64,000 nt of DNA from Paracoccus binzhouensis (GTDB lineage Bacteria; Pseudomonadota; Alphaproteobacteria; Rhodobacterales; Rhodobacteraceae), in assembly GCF_016446475.1 (NCBI RefSeq), contig NZ_JAEHFP010000002.1:1-64000 (forward strand), read 5' to 3'. The translations under genes and the position numbers were made by a program. Under the pieces are notes generated by a model. The model ran no database searches and was not told the origin of the DNA. It saw only the letters and a program-made list of their open reading frames with translations. Shown piece by piece: positions 1-8,047 of the stretch; within the stretch, counting starts at the first letter, position 1; every line of letters begins with the position of its first letter.

Positions 1-23
1 TCAAGATCATCTCTACGTGGGAG

Positions 24-805
24 GTGACCTTGGCACGCAATCTGATGTCCGACGACGAATGGGCATTCTTTGAGGGCTTCATCCGAGCCGTCCGGCATCC
101 GAACGGGCGCAAGCCTGCGGACCATCGACTTGTTCTGGATGGCATTTTCTGGGTCGCGCGGACCGGTGCGCCCTGGCGGGACCTGCCAGAGGAGTTTGGC
201 AAGTGGTCATCTGTCTACCGGCAGTTCCGGCGCTGGACGCTCGCCGGGCTGTGGGAGGACATCCTGGATGCCTTGAACCACGCGAAGCTCGCGCCCGACA
301 AGCTCCAGATGATCGACAGCACTGTGATCAGGGCCCACCACCATGCGGCCGGCGCAAAAGGGGGACTCCGAAAGAGGCTCTTGGCCGTTCAAGAGGTGGG
401 TTCTCGACCAAGATCCATCTCCGCGTCAACGGCGCTGGCCTCCCGATAAGGACCGAGATCACGCCCGGGCAGGATTCAGACTACACGGGCTATGATCTGG
501 TGATGGCCGACAACCTTCCGCAGCCCGCCGTGTTGGTCGCCGACAGGGGCTATGACTCTGATAAAATTAGAGAAGACATCGAGAGCCGTAACGCGCTGCC
601 CATGATCCCCATGCGAAAGAACCGCAAGGTGCGCAAGGTCGTCGACATGACCATCTACACCTTGCGCAACATGGTCGAGCGTTGTTTCAACAAGCTCAAG
701 AACAGTCGCCGCCTGGCAACACGCTACGACAAAACCGCAGACAGTTTCCTCGGCTTCATCGACATCGCCTGCATCAGGCTCTGGCTTCGCCATTTGTCAA
801 CATGA
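24..805 (+). CDS. IS5-family transposase, two overlapping frames joined by -1 frameshift
   Basis: Frame 1 (24-449) holds the N-terminal DUF4096-like region and the first catalytic Asp in MIDST, about residue 98. Frame 2 (read to 805) holds the second Asp in LVADRGYD and the DDE glutamate in MVERCFNKLKN. The continuous protein is restored if translation slips back one base in the A4G5 run at 356-364, turning HHAAGAK into GTPKEALGRS, the usual IS427 sequence. IS427-group elements commonly make their transposase by such frameshifting, so this may be programmed rather than mutational. The three catalytic residues are present, so activity is plausible. The window cannot show whether the left terminal repeat is intact. 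Confidence 0.8.
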
Positions 806-896
806 CCTAACTACGACAAAACCGCAGACAGTTTCCTCGGCTTCATCGACATCGCCTGCATCAGGCTCTGGCTTCGCCATTTGTCAACATGACCTA
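724..896. repeat. 87-bp tandem duplication of the IS right end
   Basis: Bases 724-809 and 811-896 are identical. They cover the last 27 transposase codons, the stop codon and the right terminus. The two units differ only at the last base (810 a, 897 g). The second unit is outside the transposase frame and adds nothing to the protein. It provides a second copy of the terminal repeat. Confidence 0.95.
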
Positions 897-2294
897 GTAA
901 TCTTCGCGAGCAACAGGCGGAAACGAGACCAGAACGCACAGGCCCGGATGATTATCGTTCAGTGTCAACACCGCGCCATGCAATTCGGCAATCGCCCTGA
1001 CCATACTGAGGCCCAAGCCATTGCCCGGGGTCGTGCGACTCTTTTCGAGGCGAAAGAAGCGGCGGAAAACCTTGTCCCGTTCCTCAGCTGGGATGCCCGG
1101 ACCATTGTCGGAAACCTGAAGCAGGGCGCTGTCATCCACCCTCGACAGCGTGACCTCGATCCGCGTGTCTGATGGACAGTGACGCAGGGCGTTTTCAACG
1201 AGATTTGCGATCATCTGGGTGAGGAGTTGCTGATCGCCCTGAACCATCGCGTCCTGATCTTCGATGTCAAACCTCAGCGTTTGACCGTTTTCTTCGGCGA
1301 CGGGACCGTAGGCGTCTTCGATCCGGGCGAGGATCGGGGCAAGAGGGGCTGCGGTAAACCGACCTGACCGCTGACCGGCTTCGATCTGCGCGATCCGCAG
1401 CAGGGCGTGGAATGTCTCGATCAGATCGTCGGCGATCTCCACGGCTTGTTCCGCATCTTCCCTGATCTCGGAAGTCAGGTCGGGCGTATTCCGAAGCACA
1501 TCCAGCCGTTGTTTGAGGCGCTGCATGGGCGTGCGAAGGTCATGGGCGATATCGGCTGAAATCTGTTTCTGGCTTTCGACCATCTGCTGAAGCTGTGTGA
1601 TGGTGCGGTTGATTTCATCTGCCATACGGGCAAGGTCATCGCCATCGCTGCCAGTGGTGGGGACGCGTCGATCCAACTGCCCCAGTGCCACCGATTTCAG
1701 CGTCGTGGCGATCTGGGTCAGCCGCCGTTCGGTTTTGCGGCCGACAATGATCCCGGCCAGCAAACCGGTAAGCAGCAAGAGGATAAAACCTGCAACGAAT
1801 CCGCGGCCTAAAACCTCGCGCAGCTCTTCAAGAAAATAGGTGCTTGTGCCCAATGTCAGCCGGTTCGGGCCGAGTTGCACCGAGTGAAGCAGATAACCCG
1901 TCACATCTTCATAGCGGGGCTTGTCGGCTTGGATTGCATTGACCGGGACGTAGTCGCTGCTGCCTTGCCGGTCGATGGCATTGACATTTCCGACCAGAAC
2001 GTTGCCGTCCGCGTCCTGAAGCAGATAGATCCGATAATCCTCGAAGTTGAACCCGTCAAATCCGCCCAGCTTTGCCTGAACCGCATCCAGACCTTCGCTT
2101 TCGTAAAGATTGCCAAAACCGGCTGCATCGTCCGCAAGTTGGTCTAGCACCCACTCGCTGATTTCCCGATCCGCGAAGTGGTAAGTCAGACCAAAGACGA
2201 GGGCAGTGATGATGGCGTAAAGTGCGGCGAAACGCAGAGACAACCGCGCCGAGGTCGAGCGCAGGAAGTGAAACATGCCGAGATTCCTAGCCAT
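894..2294 (-). CDS. sensor histidine kinase of two-component system 1
   Basis: Membrane sensor kinase, 466 residues. Transmembrane segments lie at about 22-40 and 166-185 with a periplasmic domain of about 125 residues between them, followed by HAMP, a HisKA dimerisation domain with phospho-acceptor His251 in IAHDLRTP, and a HATPase domain with NLVENALRH, DNGPGIP and GNGLGLS. The start overlaps the end of the response regulator gene by 8 bp, so the two are one operon. An internal Met7 is an alternative start. The TAG stop is made at the junction with the IS right end, so a few original C-terminal residues may be lost, but all kinase motifs are intact. It resembles QseC/PmrB-type sensors. The ligand is unknown. 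The divergent glycosyltransferase operon is the likely target of the pathway. Confidence 0.88.
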   Translation of the reverse strand: MARNLGMFHFLRSTSARLSLRFAALYAIITALVFGLTYHFADREISEWVLDQLADDAAGFGNLYESEGLDAVQAKLGGFDGFNFEDYRIYLLQDADGNVLVGNVNAIDRQGSSDYVPVNAIQADKPRYEDVTGYLLHSVQLGPNRLTLGTSTYFLEELREVLGRGFVAGFILLLLTGLLAGIIVGRKTERRLTQIATTLKSVALGQLDRRVPTTGSDGDDLARMADEINRTITQLQQMVESQKQISADIAHDLRTPMQRLKQRLDVLRNTPDLTSEIREDAEQAVEIADDLIETFHALLRIAQIEAGQRSGRFTAAPLAPILARIEDAYGPVAEENGQTLRFDIEDQDAMVQGDQQLLTQMIANLVENALRHCPSDTRIEVTLSRVDDSALLQVSDNGPGIPAEERDKVFRRFFRLEKSRTTPGNGLGLSMVRAIAELHGAVLTLNDNHPGLCVLVSFPPVAREDY

Positions 2295-2958
2295 GCAGGC
2301 TATACCCGGCCCCGCGGACGGTATGGATCAACTCGATCTTGAAGGGCCTGTCCACTTTGTTACGTAGCCGGCTGATATGGGTCTCGACGACGTTGGTTTT
2401 GGGATCGAAATGGAAATCCCAGACTGATTCCAGCAGCATCGTGCGGGTCAGTACCCGGCCAGCATTGCGCATCAGATATTCCAGTAGCTTGAACTCGCGA
2501 GGCTGCAGGTCCAGAGAAATGCCCGCCCGCGTGACCGTACGGCGGATCAGGTTCATTTCCAGATCGGCCACCTGTAAGACGGTTTCCTCGGCTTTCAGCG
2601 GCGGCCTGCGAGTCAGCGCTGCCAGCCGCGCTGACAGTTCCTGAAACGAGAATGGCTTGACGAGATAGTCGTCCGATCCCGCCTCAAGCCCCTCGACCCG
2701 GTCATTGATCCCGTCCATCGCCGAAAGGATCAGGATCGGCGTCTCGACTCCTGCGCCGCGCACGGATTTGATCAAGGTCAGCCCATCCAGACCTGGCAAC
2801 ATGCGGTCAAAGATCATCACGTCGTAACTGTTGTCCAGCGCCGACAGGAAACCATCGCGGCCATTGTCGCAGTGATCGACCAGATGCCCCTGCGCCCGGA
2901 GGCTGGAGGCAATGTAGTCGGCCGTTTCGGGATGGTCCTCGACCACAAGGACGCGCAT
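2287..2958 (-). CDS. OmpR/PhoB-family response regulator of two-component system 1
   Basis: DNA-binding regulator of 223 residues. The receiver domain starts MRVLVVEDHPE and carries phospho-acceptor Asp51 in VMIFDRMLPG and the conserved Lys in LVKPFSF. The C-terminal winged helix ends in the usual HTVRGAGYSLHG. The frame is open 20 codons further upstream, but the receiver fold begins at the chosen ATG, so 2958 is preferred. It precedes and overlaps the kinase gene. Only 165 bp separate it from the divergent ArnT-like operon, so it may regulate that operon as PmrA-type regulators regulate arn genes. That role is inference. Confidence 0.9.
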   Translation of the reverse strand: MRVLVVEDHPETADYIASSLRAQGHLVDHCDNGRDGFLSALDNSYDVMIFDRMLPGLDGLTLIKSVRGAGVETPILILSAMDGINDRVEGLEAGSDDYLVKPFSFQELSARLAALTRRPPLKAEETVLQVADLEMNLIRRTVTRAGISLDLQPREFKLLEYLMRNAGRVLTRTMLLESVWDFHFDPKTNVVETHISRLRNKVDRPFKIELIHTVRGAGYSLHG

Positions 2959-3087
2959 GGCTGCTGCTTTCCGTATTCTGTCTGCCCGCAGGGATAGCCC
3001 ACTGTGCGGTTGGGTCAAGACGTCGGGACATTACGGATTGGTATAGTTCCGGCAACGGCCCGGACAGATCGTTCCTGGTAGATAGCT

Positions 3088-3106
3088 GCTGACACGAACC
3101 GTCAGC
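3088..3106. promoter_or_regulatory. inverted repeat GCTGAC-N7-GTCAGC between divergent operons
   Basis: A perfect 6+6 bp inverted repeat lies 18 bp before the ArnT-like start codon, in the spacer shared with the response regulator gene. It is a candidate operator for that regulator. No promoter hexamers of good quality were identified beside it. Confidence 0.35.
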
Positions 3107-3123
3107 CGATCGAGCAGGACAAG

Positions 3124-4653
3124 ATGACAACAATAGACGAGGCCCATGTGCGCCAGCACGCGGCGGCGACCCGAACCCGCCCAAATGTGCGACCGACGCT
3201 GTGTGATATGCAGTTGGATAGCCCGACCCGCCGGTTTCTGGTGGCAGTTCTAACGGCGTTCGGGCTTCTGCGGCTCTGGGCAATGTTTGCCGTACCTTTC
3301 TCCGACACGACCGAGGCCCGCTATGGCGAAATCGCCCGCAAGATGGTTGAAACCGGGAACTGGCTGACACCGCAATTCGACTATGGCGTGCCGTTCTGGG
3401 GCAAGCCGCCGCTGCATACCTGGCTATCGGCAGGGGGAATGCAACTGTTCGGCGTGAACGAAGCGGCCGCTCGGTTGCCGATCATGCTGACCGCTCTGGC
3501 GGTTCTGTTTCTCGTCTGGCTGTGGGTGCGTGATACCGTCGGGCGCAATACGGCGTTGGTTGCGATGACGGTGCTTGCGACGATGGCGATGTTCTTTGGC
3601 GCTTCGAGTTTCGTGATGACCGACATGCCGATGGTTCTTTGCACGACGCTGGTCATGGTCGGATTCTGGCAGGCGGTCGGTGATGGCAACAGGCGTTGGG
3701 GTTATGGCGTCTTTCTAGGGCTGGCAATTGGAATGCTGGCCAAGGGGCCGGTGGCGGTTGTGCTGAGCGGCATTCCCCTGATGCTGTGGCTGGCCCTGAC
3801 ATGGAACTGGCACCTGCTGCGCTTGCTGCCATGGGCGCGCGGCATGGCATTGCTGATAGCGCTGGTCGCGCCTTGGTATGTCGCCGCCGAAATCGCCACA
3901 CCCGGATTCCTGCGCTACTTCCTCATCGGAGAGCATGTTCAGCGTTTCCTAACCCCCGGCTGGCAGGGCGATCTGTACGGGTCTGGCCATCGGGAAGCCA
4001 AGGGCATGATCTGGCTGTTCTTGCTGATGGCAGCCCTGCCATGGAGCTTGGTTGCCACCTTGCTACTGACCCGCCTGGACAAGACGGTCACAATGTTCCG
4101 GCAGGATCGCTCGGGCTGGCTGGTTTATCTGTTGCTCTGGGCATTGTCGCCTTTGCTGCTGTTCACGCCCGCATCCAATATTCTCGCCGCCTATGTCCTG
4201 CCCGGCCTTCCAGCTGCCGCTGTCTTGCTGGTGGTGCTGTTCACGCAGGTGTTCGAGGCCCAACCGAGCCGTGCAACTCGAACAGGATTTGCCATCGCGA
4301 CATCGGTAATCTTCGCGTTTTTCCTGGCGCTGATCTCGGGCGCGGTTTTCGCGCCGCAGAAGATCCGATTGAAATCCGACAAGCGGCTCGTTGCGGCCGC
4401 CAGCACAGCGATGCCCGATGCGCCGCTCTATACCCTCGGCGGGCGCAGCTACTCGGCCGAATTCTATTCGCGGGGCAAAGCGCGCGCCATTGATCCCGCA
4501 GATTTCGCGCGACTGGCCGGCAGCGGTGCATCGGCGGCTTTTTCGGTGCCTCCGACCATGGCGTTGGAGGCGGCGACATTGGGTCTTGAAAACTTGGGAG
4601 AATATGGGCGGCACGTCCTGTTCGTCACCCGACCGACGAACGAGGTGAAATGA
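3124..4653 (+). CDS. ArnT/PMT-like membrane glycosyltransferase (GT83-type)
   Basis: Polytopic inner-membrane glycosyltransferase of 509 residues, predicted to move a sugar from a polyprenyl-phosphate donor to an envelope lipid on the periplasmic side. The first luminal loop carries the conserved acidic and KPPL signature: DTTEARYGEIARKM, then GNWLTP and FWGKPPLHTW. About ten hydrophobic segments follow and a short soluble C-terminal domain ends it. AGGA at 3116-3119 supports the 3124 start. An internal ATG at 3208 matches the point where family similarity begins, so the extra 28 residues may not be translated. It is the first gene of an operon with a GtrB/ArnC-like and a GtrA-like gene, the classical set for undecaprenyl-phosphate-sugar transfer. 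Substrate cannot be told from sequence. Confidence 0.88.
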   Translation: MTTIDEAHVRQHAAATRTRPNVRPTLCDMQLDSPTRRFLVAVLTAFGLLRLWAMFAVPFSDTTEARYGEIARKMVETGNWLTPQFDYGVPFWGKPPLHTWLSAGGMQLFGVNEAAARLPIMLTALAVLFLVWLWVRDTVGRNTALVAMTVLATMAMFFGASSFVMTDMPMVLCTTLVMVGFWQAVGDGNRRWGYGVFLGLAIGMLAKGPVAVVLSGIPLMLWLALTWNWHLLRLLPWARGMALLIALVAPWYVAAEIATPGFLRYFLIGEHVQRFLTPGWQGDLYGSGHREAKGMIWLFLLMAALPWSLVATLLLTRLDKTVTMFRQDRSGWLVYLLLWALSPLLLFTPASNILAAYVLPGLPAAAVLLVVLFTQVFEAQPSRATRTGFAIATSVIFAFFLALISGAVFAPQKIRLKSDKRLVAAASTAMPDAPLYTLGGRSYSAEFYSRGKARAIDPADFARLAGSGASAAFSVPPTMALEAATLGLENLGEYGRHVLFVTRPTNEVK

Positions 4654-5666
4654 TGGGCCGCATGCAGGATATCAGTCGCGAAACGGCAAACATGAGGCCG
4701 CGCGCACTCGATTCAGGGCCATTGGCGCCCGATCTATCCTTTGTCATTCCGGCATATAACGAGGCAGAAACAATCGCGGAAACGCTGACACGGGTGTCGC
4801 GCAAGGCGCGCAGGCTGGTGCTGCATTCCGAGATCGTTGTCGTCGATGACGGCAGCAGCGACGAAACGCTGGAACTGGTCACATCCGGCCAATGGGACCT
4901 GCCGGTTCGCCTGCTGCGTCTGTCGCGCAATTTCGGCAAGGAACAGGCGATCATGGCTGGGCTGCGTCATGCGACGGGCAAAGCCGTGGTAATTCTCGAC
5001 GCCGACCTGCAAGAGCCTTTGCGCTATGTCGATACGATGCTGGAGCGCTACCGAGAAGGCTATGAGATCGTCTACGCCGTCCGCGCCCATCGTGATGACG
5101 AAAGCTGGTTGAAGCGCCGCTGCACCGCCGCTTTTTACCGCTTCCTGAATATCGGCAGCGAGGTGTCAATGCCTGCCGGAGCGCGGGATTTCCGGCTGAT
5201 GGATCGAAAGGTGGTCGATGCGCTTTGCGCCCTGCCCGAAAGAAATCGCTTCATGAAGGGGCTTTATGCTTGGGTCGGTTTCCGCTCGCTTGCCATCCCG
5301 GTCGAGTTGCAGCCACGCGGCGGGGGCAGCTCCAAGTTCCGCTTCCGCGGGTTGCTGAAACTGGGCATGACCGGGCTGACCGCTTTCACCGACTGGCCAT
5401 TGCGCATGTGGACCGGCATCGGAATGATCCTTGCCATGCTGTCGATCCTCTACGGGCTGTTTCTAGCCAGCCGCACGCTGCTGCTCGGCCATGCTGTGCC
5501 CGGCTGGTCCACGCTGGCAGTGGCGATCTTCTTCTTCAGTGGTATCCAGTTGATGTCCATCGGTGTGTTGGGCGAATATCTGGCGCGGGTCTTCAGCGAG
5601 GTGAAAGGCCGCCCCGGCTATCTGATCGCCGAGGATGTCACGATTGCCGCGTCACGCGAATGTTAG
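4650..5666 (+). CDS. GT2 polyprenyl-phosphate glycosyltransferase (ArnC/GtrB-like)
   Basis: Glycosyltransferase of 338 residues that probably loads a sugar from a nucleotide donor onto undecaprenyl phosphate at the cytoplasmic face. It has the GT-A start FVIPAYNEAETI, the metal-binding DAD at 117-119 in VVILDADLQEP, and two C-terminal transmembrane helices (about 245-267 and 282-305) before GEYLARVF, as in DPM1/GtrB proteins. The start overlaps the upstream stop in ATGA, with GAGG at 4642-4645 as ribosome binding site. The product would supply the lipid-linked sugar used by the upstream ArnT-like enzyme. Confidence 0.92.
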   Translation: MMGRMQDISRETANMRPRALDSGPLAPDLSFVIPAYNEAETIAETLTRVSRKARRLVLHSEIVVVDDGSSDETLELVTSGQWDLPVRLLRLSRNFGKEQAIMAGLRHATGKAVVILDADLQEPLRYVDTMLERYREGYEIVYAVRAHRDDESWLKRRCTAAFYRFLNIGSEVSMPAGARDFRLMDRKVVDALCALPERNRFMKGLYAWVGFRSLAIPVELQPRGGGSSKFRFRGLLKLGMTGLTAFTDWPLRMWTGIGMILAMLSILYGLFLASRTLLLGHAVPGWSTLAVAIFFFSGIQLMSIGVLGEYLARVFSEVKGRPGYLIAEDVTIAASREC

Positions 5667-6127
5667 GCGAGGTCGTGCGGTTCGCCCTGACCGGGGGTGC
5701 AGCAACGCTTGTCCATCTGGGCGCCGCGATTGGCCTTGTCCAGTTTGGCATGCTTCCGCTGATGAGCAACGCCGTTGCTTTCGTGATTGCCTTCATGGTC
5801 AGTTTCTTGGGTCACCATCTGTTCACCTTCGCCGGACATGGCTCGGCCGCGACCCAGACCTTCGGACGGTTCGCTGTGGTGGCGGCAATCGGATTTCTAG
5901 CAAATGAAACCGTCCTGTTCCTATTGCTGGGCATCGGCTTGTTTCGTCTCGAAGCTGCCGTTCTGATCTCGACCGTCTTTGCAGCTATCTGTACGTTCAT
6001 CCTGTCGCGCACTTGGGCGTTTGCAGGGAGCGGTTGTGCTCGGGGCTGCGATAGGCCGAGCGGACGATCAGCGGCTTGCCGAGGCGATCACGCAGCGCCT
6101 GCAGTCTGTCGAGCGGCGGCGCGTTGA
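5660..6127 (+). CDS. GtrA-like flippase, C terminus replaced by phage-derived frame
   Basis: Four-helix membrane protein. Residues 1 to about 122 match the GtrA family, which is thought to move polyprenyl-phosphate sugars across the inner membrane. The start overlaps the stop of the GT2 gene. A normal family member ends near SRTWAFAG, reached at about 6029. From 6030 the DNA is the antisense of a phage endolysin gene, so the last 30 or so residues (GCARGCDRPSG onward) are foreign. The four helices seem complete, so function may survive. The junction marks the left edge of prophage segment A. Confidence 0.8.
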   Translation: MLGEVVRFALTGGAATLVHLGAAIGLVQFGMLPLMSNAVAFVIAFMVSFLGHHLFTFAGHGSAATQTFGRFAVVAAIGFLANETVLFLLLGIGLFRLEAAVLISTVFAAICTFILSRTWAFAGSGCARGCDRPSGRSAACRGDHAAPAVCRAAAR

Positions 6128-6236
6128 CGAGCAGCTTGCCAGTGCCGCGGCAGGCGATTTCGGCTGGGCTGAAGTTCGGCCAGCGCCAGGCACCGTCGGG
6201 CACGTCACGCCAATGACGGTAGAAGGTCGTGGTCAT
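5997..6236 (-). pseudogene. truncated phage M15 endolysin (D-Ala-D-Ala carboxypeptidase-like)
   Basis: Residues 1-69 are nearly identical to the intact endolysin at 48633-49307, from MTTTFY to RSAYRSPEHNR. Homology then stops at about 6030 and the frame runs out through host gtrA antisense (SLQTPKCATG). The lost part contains every zinc ligand of the M15 site (His79, Asp86, His119 in the intact copy) and the C-terminal membrane helix, so the product cannot be an active endolysin. GGAGG lies before the ATG at 6236. The truncation shows that this end of the prophage was lost by deletion or by recombination into gtrA. Confidence 0.88.
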
Positions 6237-6584
6237 ACGCGTCCTCCAAACGGAAAAACCCGCCTTCGAGGGCGTGTGTTCTGAACAATTGATCGACGGC
6301 AACGCGCATTACGGCCCGCTGCCAAAGATCCTGAGCTTGAGAACGATGCCGGCGAGCAGCGTCAGCATCACGCCGGTTGTGATCATGCGGACTGCCGTCT
6401 GCATCGCGGTGCGGCGCACCAGTCGGATGCAGTCCACCAGGGAGCGGAGGTCGCGGATGTCGAGCGCGGCTTCATCGCCATCGAGGCCAAGGTCAGCGAG
6501 GGCCCGTTTCGCGCCTTGCTCGGCGGCCCGGACCAACAATGCTTCCAGTTCGGCATCCGACCGATCAGAACTGTGCGGTGTCAT
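6030..6584 (-). repeat. lysis block shared with 49101-49664
   Basis: The truncated endolysin and the adjacent small membrane-protein gene match the pair at 49101-49664 in order, orientation and sequence. The first matching bases are gcggttgtgctcggggctgcgatag. The copies are in direct orientation about 43 kb apart, so homologous recombination between them would delete everything in between. Confidence 0.85.
6309..6584 (-). CDS. small phage membrane protein (DUF6127-like, possible holin)
   Basis: A 91-residue protein with an acidic N-terminal half (ALADLGLDGDEAALDIRDLRSLV) and one hydrophobic helix near the C terminus (TTGVMLTLLAGIVLKL). It resembles the DUF6127 phage family from memory. The near twin at 49377-49664 also sits immediately upstream of an M15 endolysin, so a holin or lysis-accessory role is reasonable but unproven. 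The ATG at 6584 is chosen because GGGAGG precedes it and because it aligns with the twin. The frame is open further upstream but overlaps the head-tail adaptor gene. Confidence 0.7.
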   Translation of the reverse strand: MTPHSSDRSDAELEALLVRAAEQGAKRALADLGLDGDEAALDIRDLRSLVDCIRLVRRTAMQTAVRMITTGVMLTLLAGIVLKLRIFGSGP

Positions 6585-6609
6585 CGGCGCCTCCCGCATC
6601 CTACGCCTC

Positions 6610-6936
6610 TCACGCCTCGGCCAGCATCTCGAGATAGGCGCCGCCCTCACTGGGCCGAGGGTCTTCCTTCAGGTCGAAGATCACCGCATCGATGACGGCG
6701 CGCCATTCGGAGGTGATGGCGCGGGTCTCGGCGCTGGCACGGACCGTCAGGATAGCCGGCGACTTCGAGACCAGCCGTGCCTGCATGACGGCCTCGGAGC
6801 CGCGCAGATAATGAACATGGCACCAGAGGGTGAAGCGATCCTCCCACCCTTGGATCAGCATCCCGTCCGGATCGGGGATCATCACAGCCTGCTGGAAGGT
6901 GACCCGGCGCCGCAGGCGTCCGGCAACCATTCTCAC
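6610..6936 (-). CDS. phage head-tail adaptor (head closure) protein
   Basis: A 108-residue protein of the SPP1 gp16/head-tail adaptor type. It has the typical start (AGRLRRRVTFQQ), a WEDRFTLWCHVHYLRGSE segment and a C-terminal beta-rich part. It overlaps the connector gene upstream by 4 bp. In related phages the next genes would be the HK97 gp10/DUF6441-type protein, tail terminator and tail tube. Here the next gene, 25 bp on, is the lysis-block membrane protein, so the tail module is missing exactly after this gene. Confidence 0.85.
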   Translation of the reverse strand: MRMVAGRLRRRVTFQQAVMIPDPDGMLIQGWEDRFTLWCHVHYLRGSEAVMQARLVSKSPAILTVRASAETRAITSEWRAVIDAVIFDLKEDPRPSEGGAYLEMLAEA

Positions 6937-7472
6937 AGCCGGATCCTGCGATAGGGGGCGAGCAGCGCATCGACCGCCATGGGCAGCGCCGATGGACTTG
7001 CCCCAAGGCTGACCGCCTCGCGATGCTCATACCAATGCGCGATCAGCAGCAGCATGGCCTGACGGATTGCCGCAGGCACATCGGCGGGGGCGCCATAGCC
7101 GGCGGTGAAGGTGATGGCCGCGGGGCGGCCGAAGCCGGCCAAGGGTCGCAGCAACAGCCGCTGGTCCTGCAGCGCGATATGATAGTCGAGATCAACGCCC
7201 GCGGCATCGGTGAACACCGCGCTGTCGATCTCGCTGTCCGGAAACGGCAGCAGGATCGGGCCGGTGAGGGCATCGAGGTCCATCTGCCAGGATTGCGTGA
7301 CTAGGCAACGACCGAGAATGCCGGCAGGGCCGTCCAGCCAGGCGGTGGCCGCATCGATGCTGTGCTGGATCAACAGATCCTCGTCATCATGATCGACGCG
7401 GAGCTGGGCCTTGGCTTCGGCCAGCGTGATCGGCACCGCCGCAGGCGCCGTAATGCGGGTGAGCGTGAACAT
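6933..7472 (-). CDS. phage head-tail connector (gp6/phiE125 gp8-like)
   Basis: Connector of 179 residues placed between portal vertex and tail. It has the family pattern of an N-terminal helical part (LAEAKAQLRVDHDDEDLLI, then AATAWLDGP) and a C-terminal stretch with PAAIRQAMLLLIAHWYEHRE. It lies after the capsid gene and a small hypothetical gene and is translationally coupled to the head-tail adaptor by a 4-bp overlap, the standard order for HK97-like head modules. Confidence 0.87.
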   Translation of the reverse strand: MFTLTRITAPAAVPITLAEAKAQLRVDHDDEDLLIQHSIDAATAWLDGPAGILGRCLVTQSWQMDLDALTGPILLPFPDSEIDSAVFTDAAGVDLDYHIALQDQRLLLRPLAGFGRPAAITFTAGYGAPADVPAAIRQAMLLLIAHWYEHREAVSLGASPSALPMAVDALLAPYRRIRL

Positions 7473-7526
7473 GGTGAAATCCCTGATGCAGAGCGCGGGC
7501 GGCCTTCACCGCCCGCGACATTGCCA

Positions 7527-7967
7527 TCACGCCTGATCGGCCTGCGGGTTGATCTGGCCGTGGCCCTTGATCACCAGCGCGGCGACGGGCGTGCCGGTGG
7601 TATGGGTGCCGGAAAACGCCGCCAGCAGCTTGAGGTAGCGCCTGGTCCCGACATAGCCAAAGCGGTAGACTGCGGCGGTGGCATGGGCCGCGACCAGCGC
7701 CTTGACGATGCCACCTTCACCGACAGCCGCGACCCCCAGCAGATCATCCACGGTGACCGCCTCGTAGCTGCTGTCGTCATCGGAATGGATCAGGGTGAAC
7801 TCGATCTTGTCGGTGTCGCTGAAGGTGATGCCGCCCGCGCCAATGGCGAGGATGATCTCGGCACCGTCATGACCGCGCAGATCAATGGCCACGGGGGTGC
7901 TGTCGTCGGTGAGCGTGGCCACGTCGATGGCCGCGGCCACCGAGAGACTGGAATGCAGATCCTTCAT
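7527..7967 (-). CDS. phage head-module protein of unknown function
   Basis: A 146-residue protein with no recognised domain. It is beta-rich and Ala/Gly/Val-rich (GAEIILAIGAGG, KLLAAFSGTHTTGTPVAALVIKG), without signal peptide or helix-rich regions. The ATG is preceded by GGAGGATCCG. Its place between major capsid and connector is where capsid decoration or stabilising proteins are often encoded, so that role is possible. Confidence 0.7.
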   Translation of the reverse strand: MKDLHSSLSVAAAIDVATLTDDSTPVAIDLRGHDGAEIILAIGAGGITFSDTDKIEFTLIHSDDDSSYEAVTVDDLLGVAAVGEGGIVKALVAAHATAAVYRFGYVGTRRYLKLLAAFSGTHTTGTPVAALVIKGHGQINPQADQA

Positions 7968-8047
7968 CGGATCCTCCTGTGCAGGAATGTGGGTGGGAAG
8001 ACGCGGGCAGAACCCTGCCGCGCGCGCGCCTTGGTTCAGCCGGGCGA

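Larger units (their letters stand above)
1..896 (+). mobile_element. IS5-family (IS427-like) insertion sequence, left end outside window
   Basis: The element holds one transposase split over two frames and ends with the sequence catttgtcaacatgaccta, which is repeated at 791-809 and 878-896. The left terminal repeat is not in the window, so size and exact class cannot be confirmed. The right end lies at a CTAG tetramer (894-897), a target type used by several IS427-group elements. The insertion point coincides with the stop codon of the neighbouring histidine kinase gene. Confidence 0.8.
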
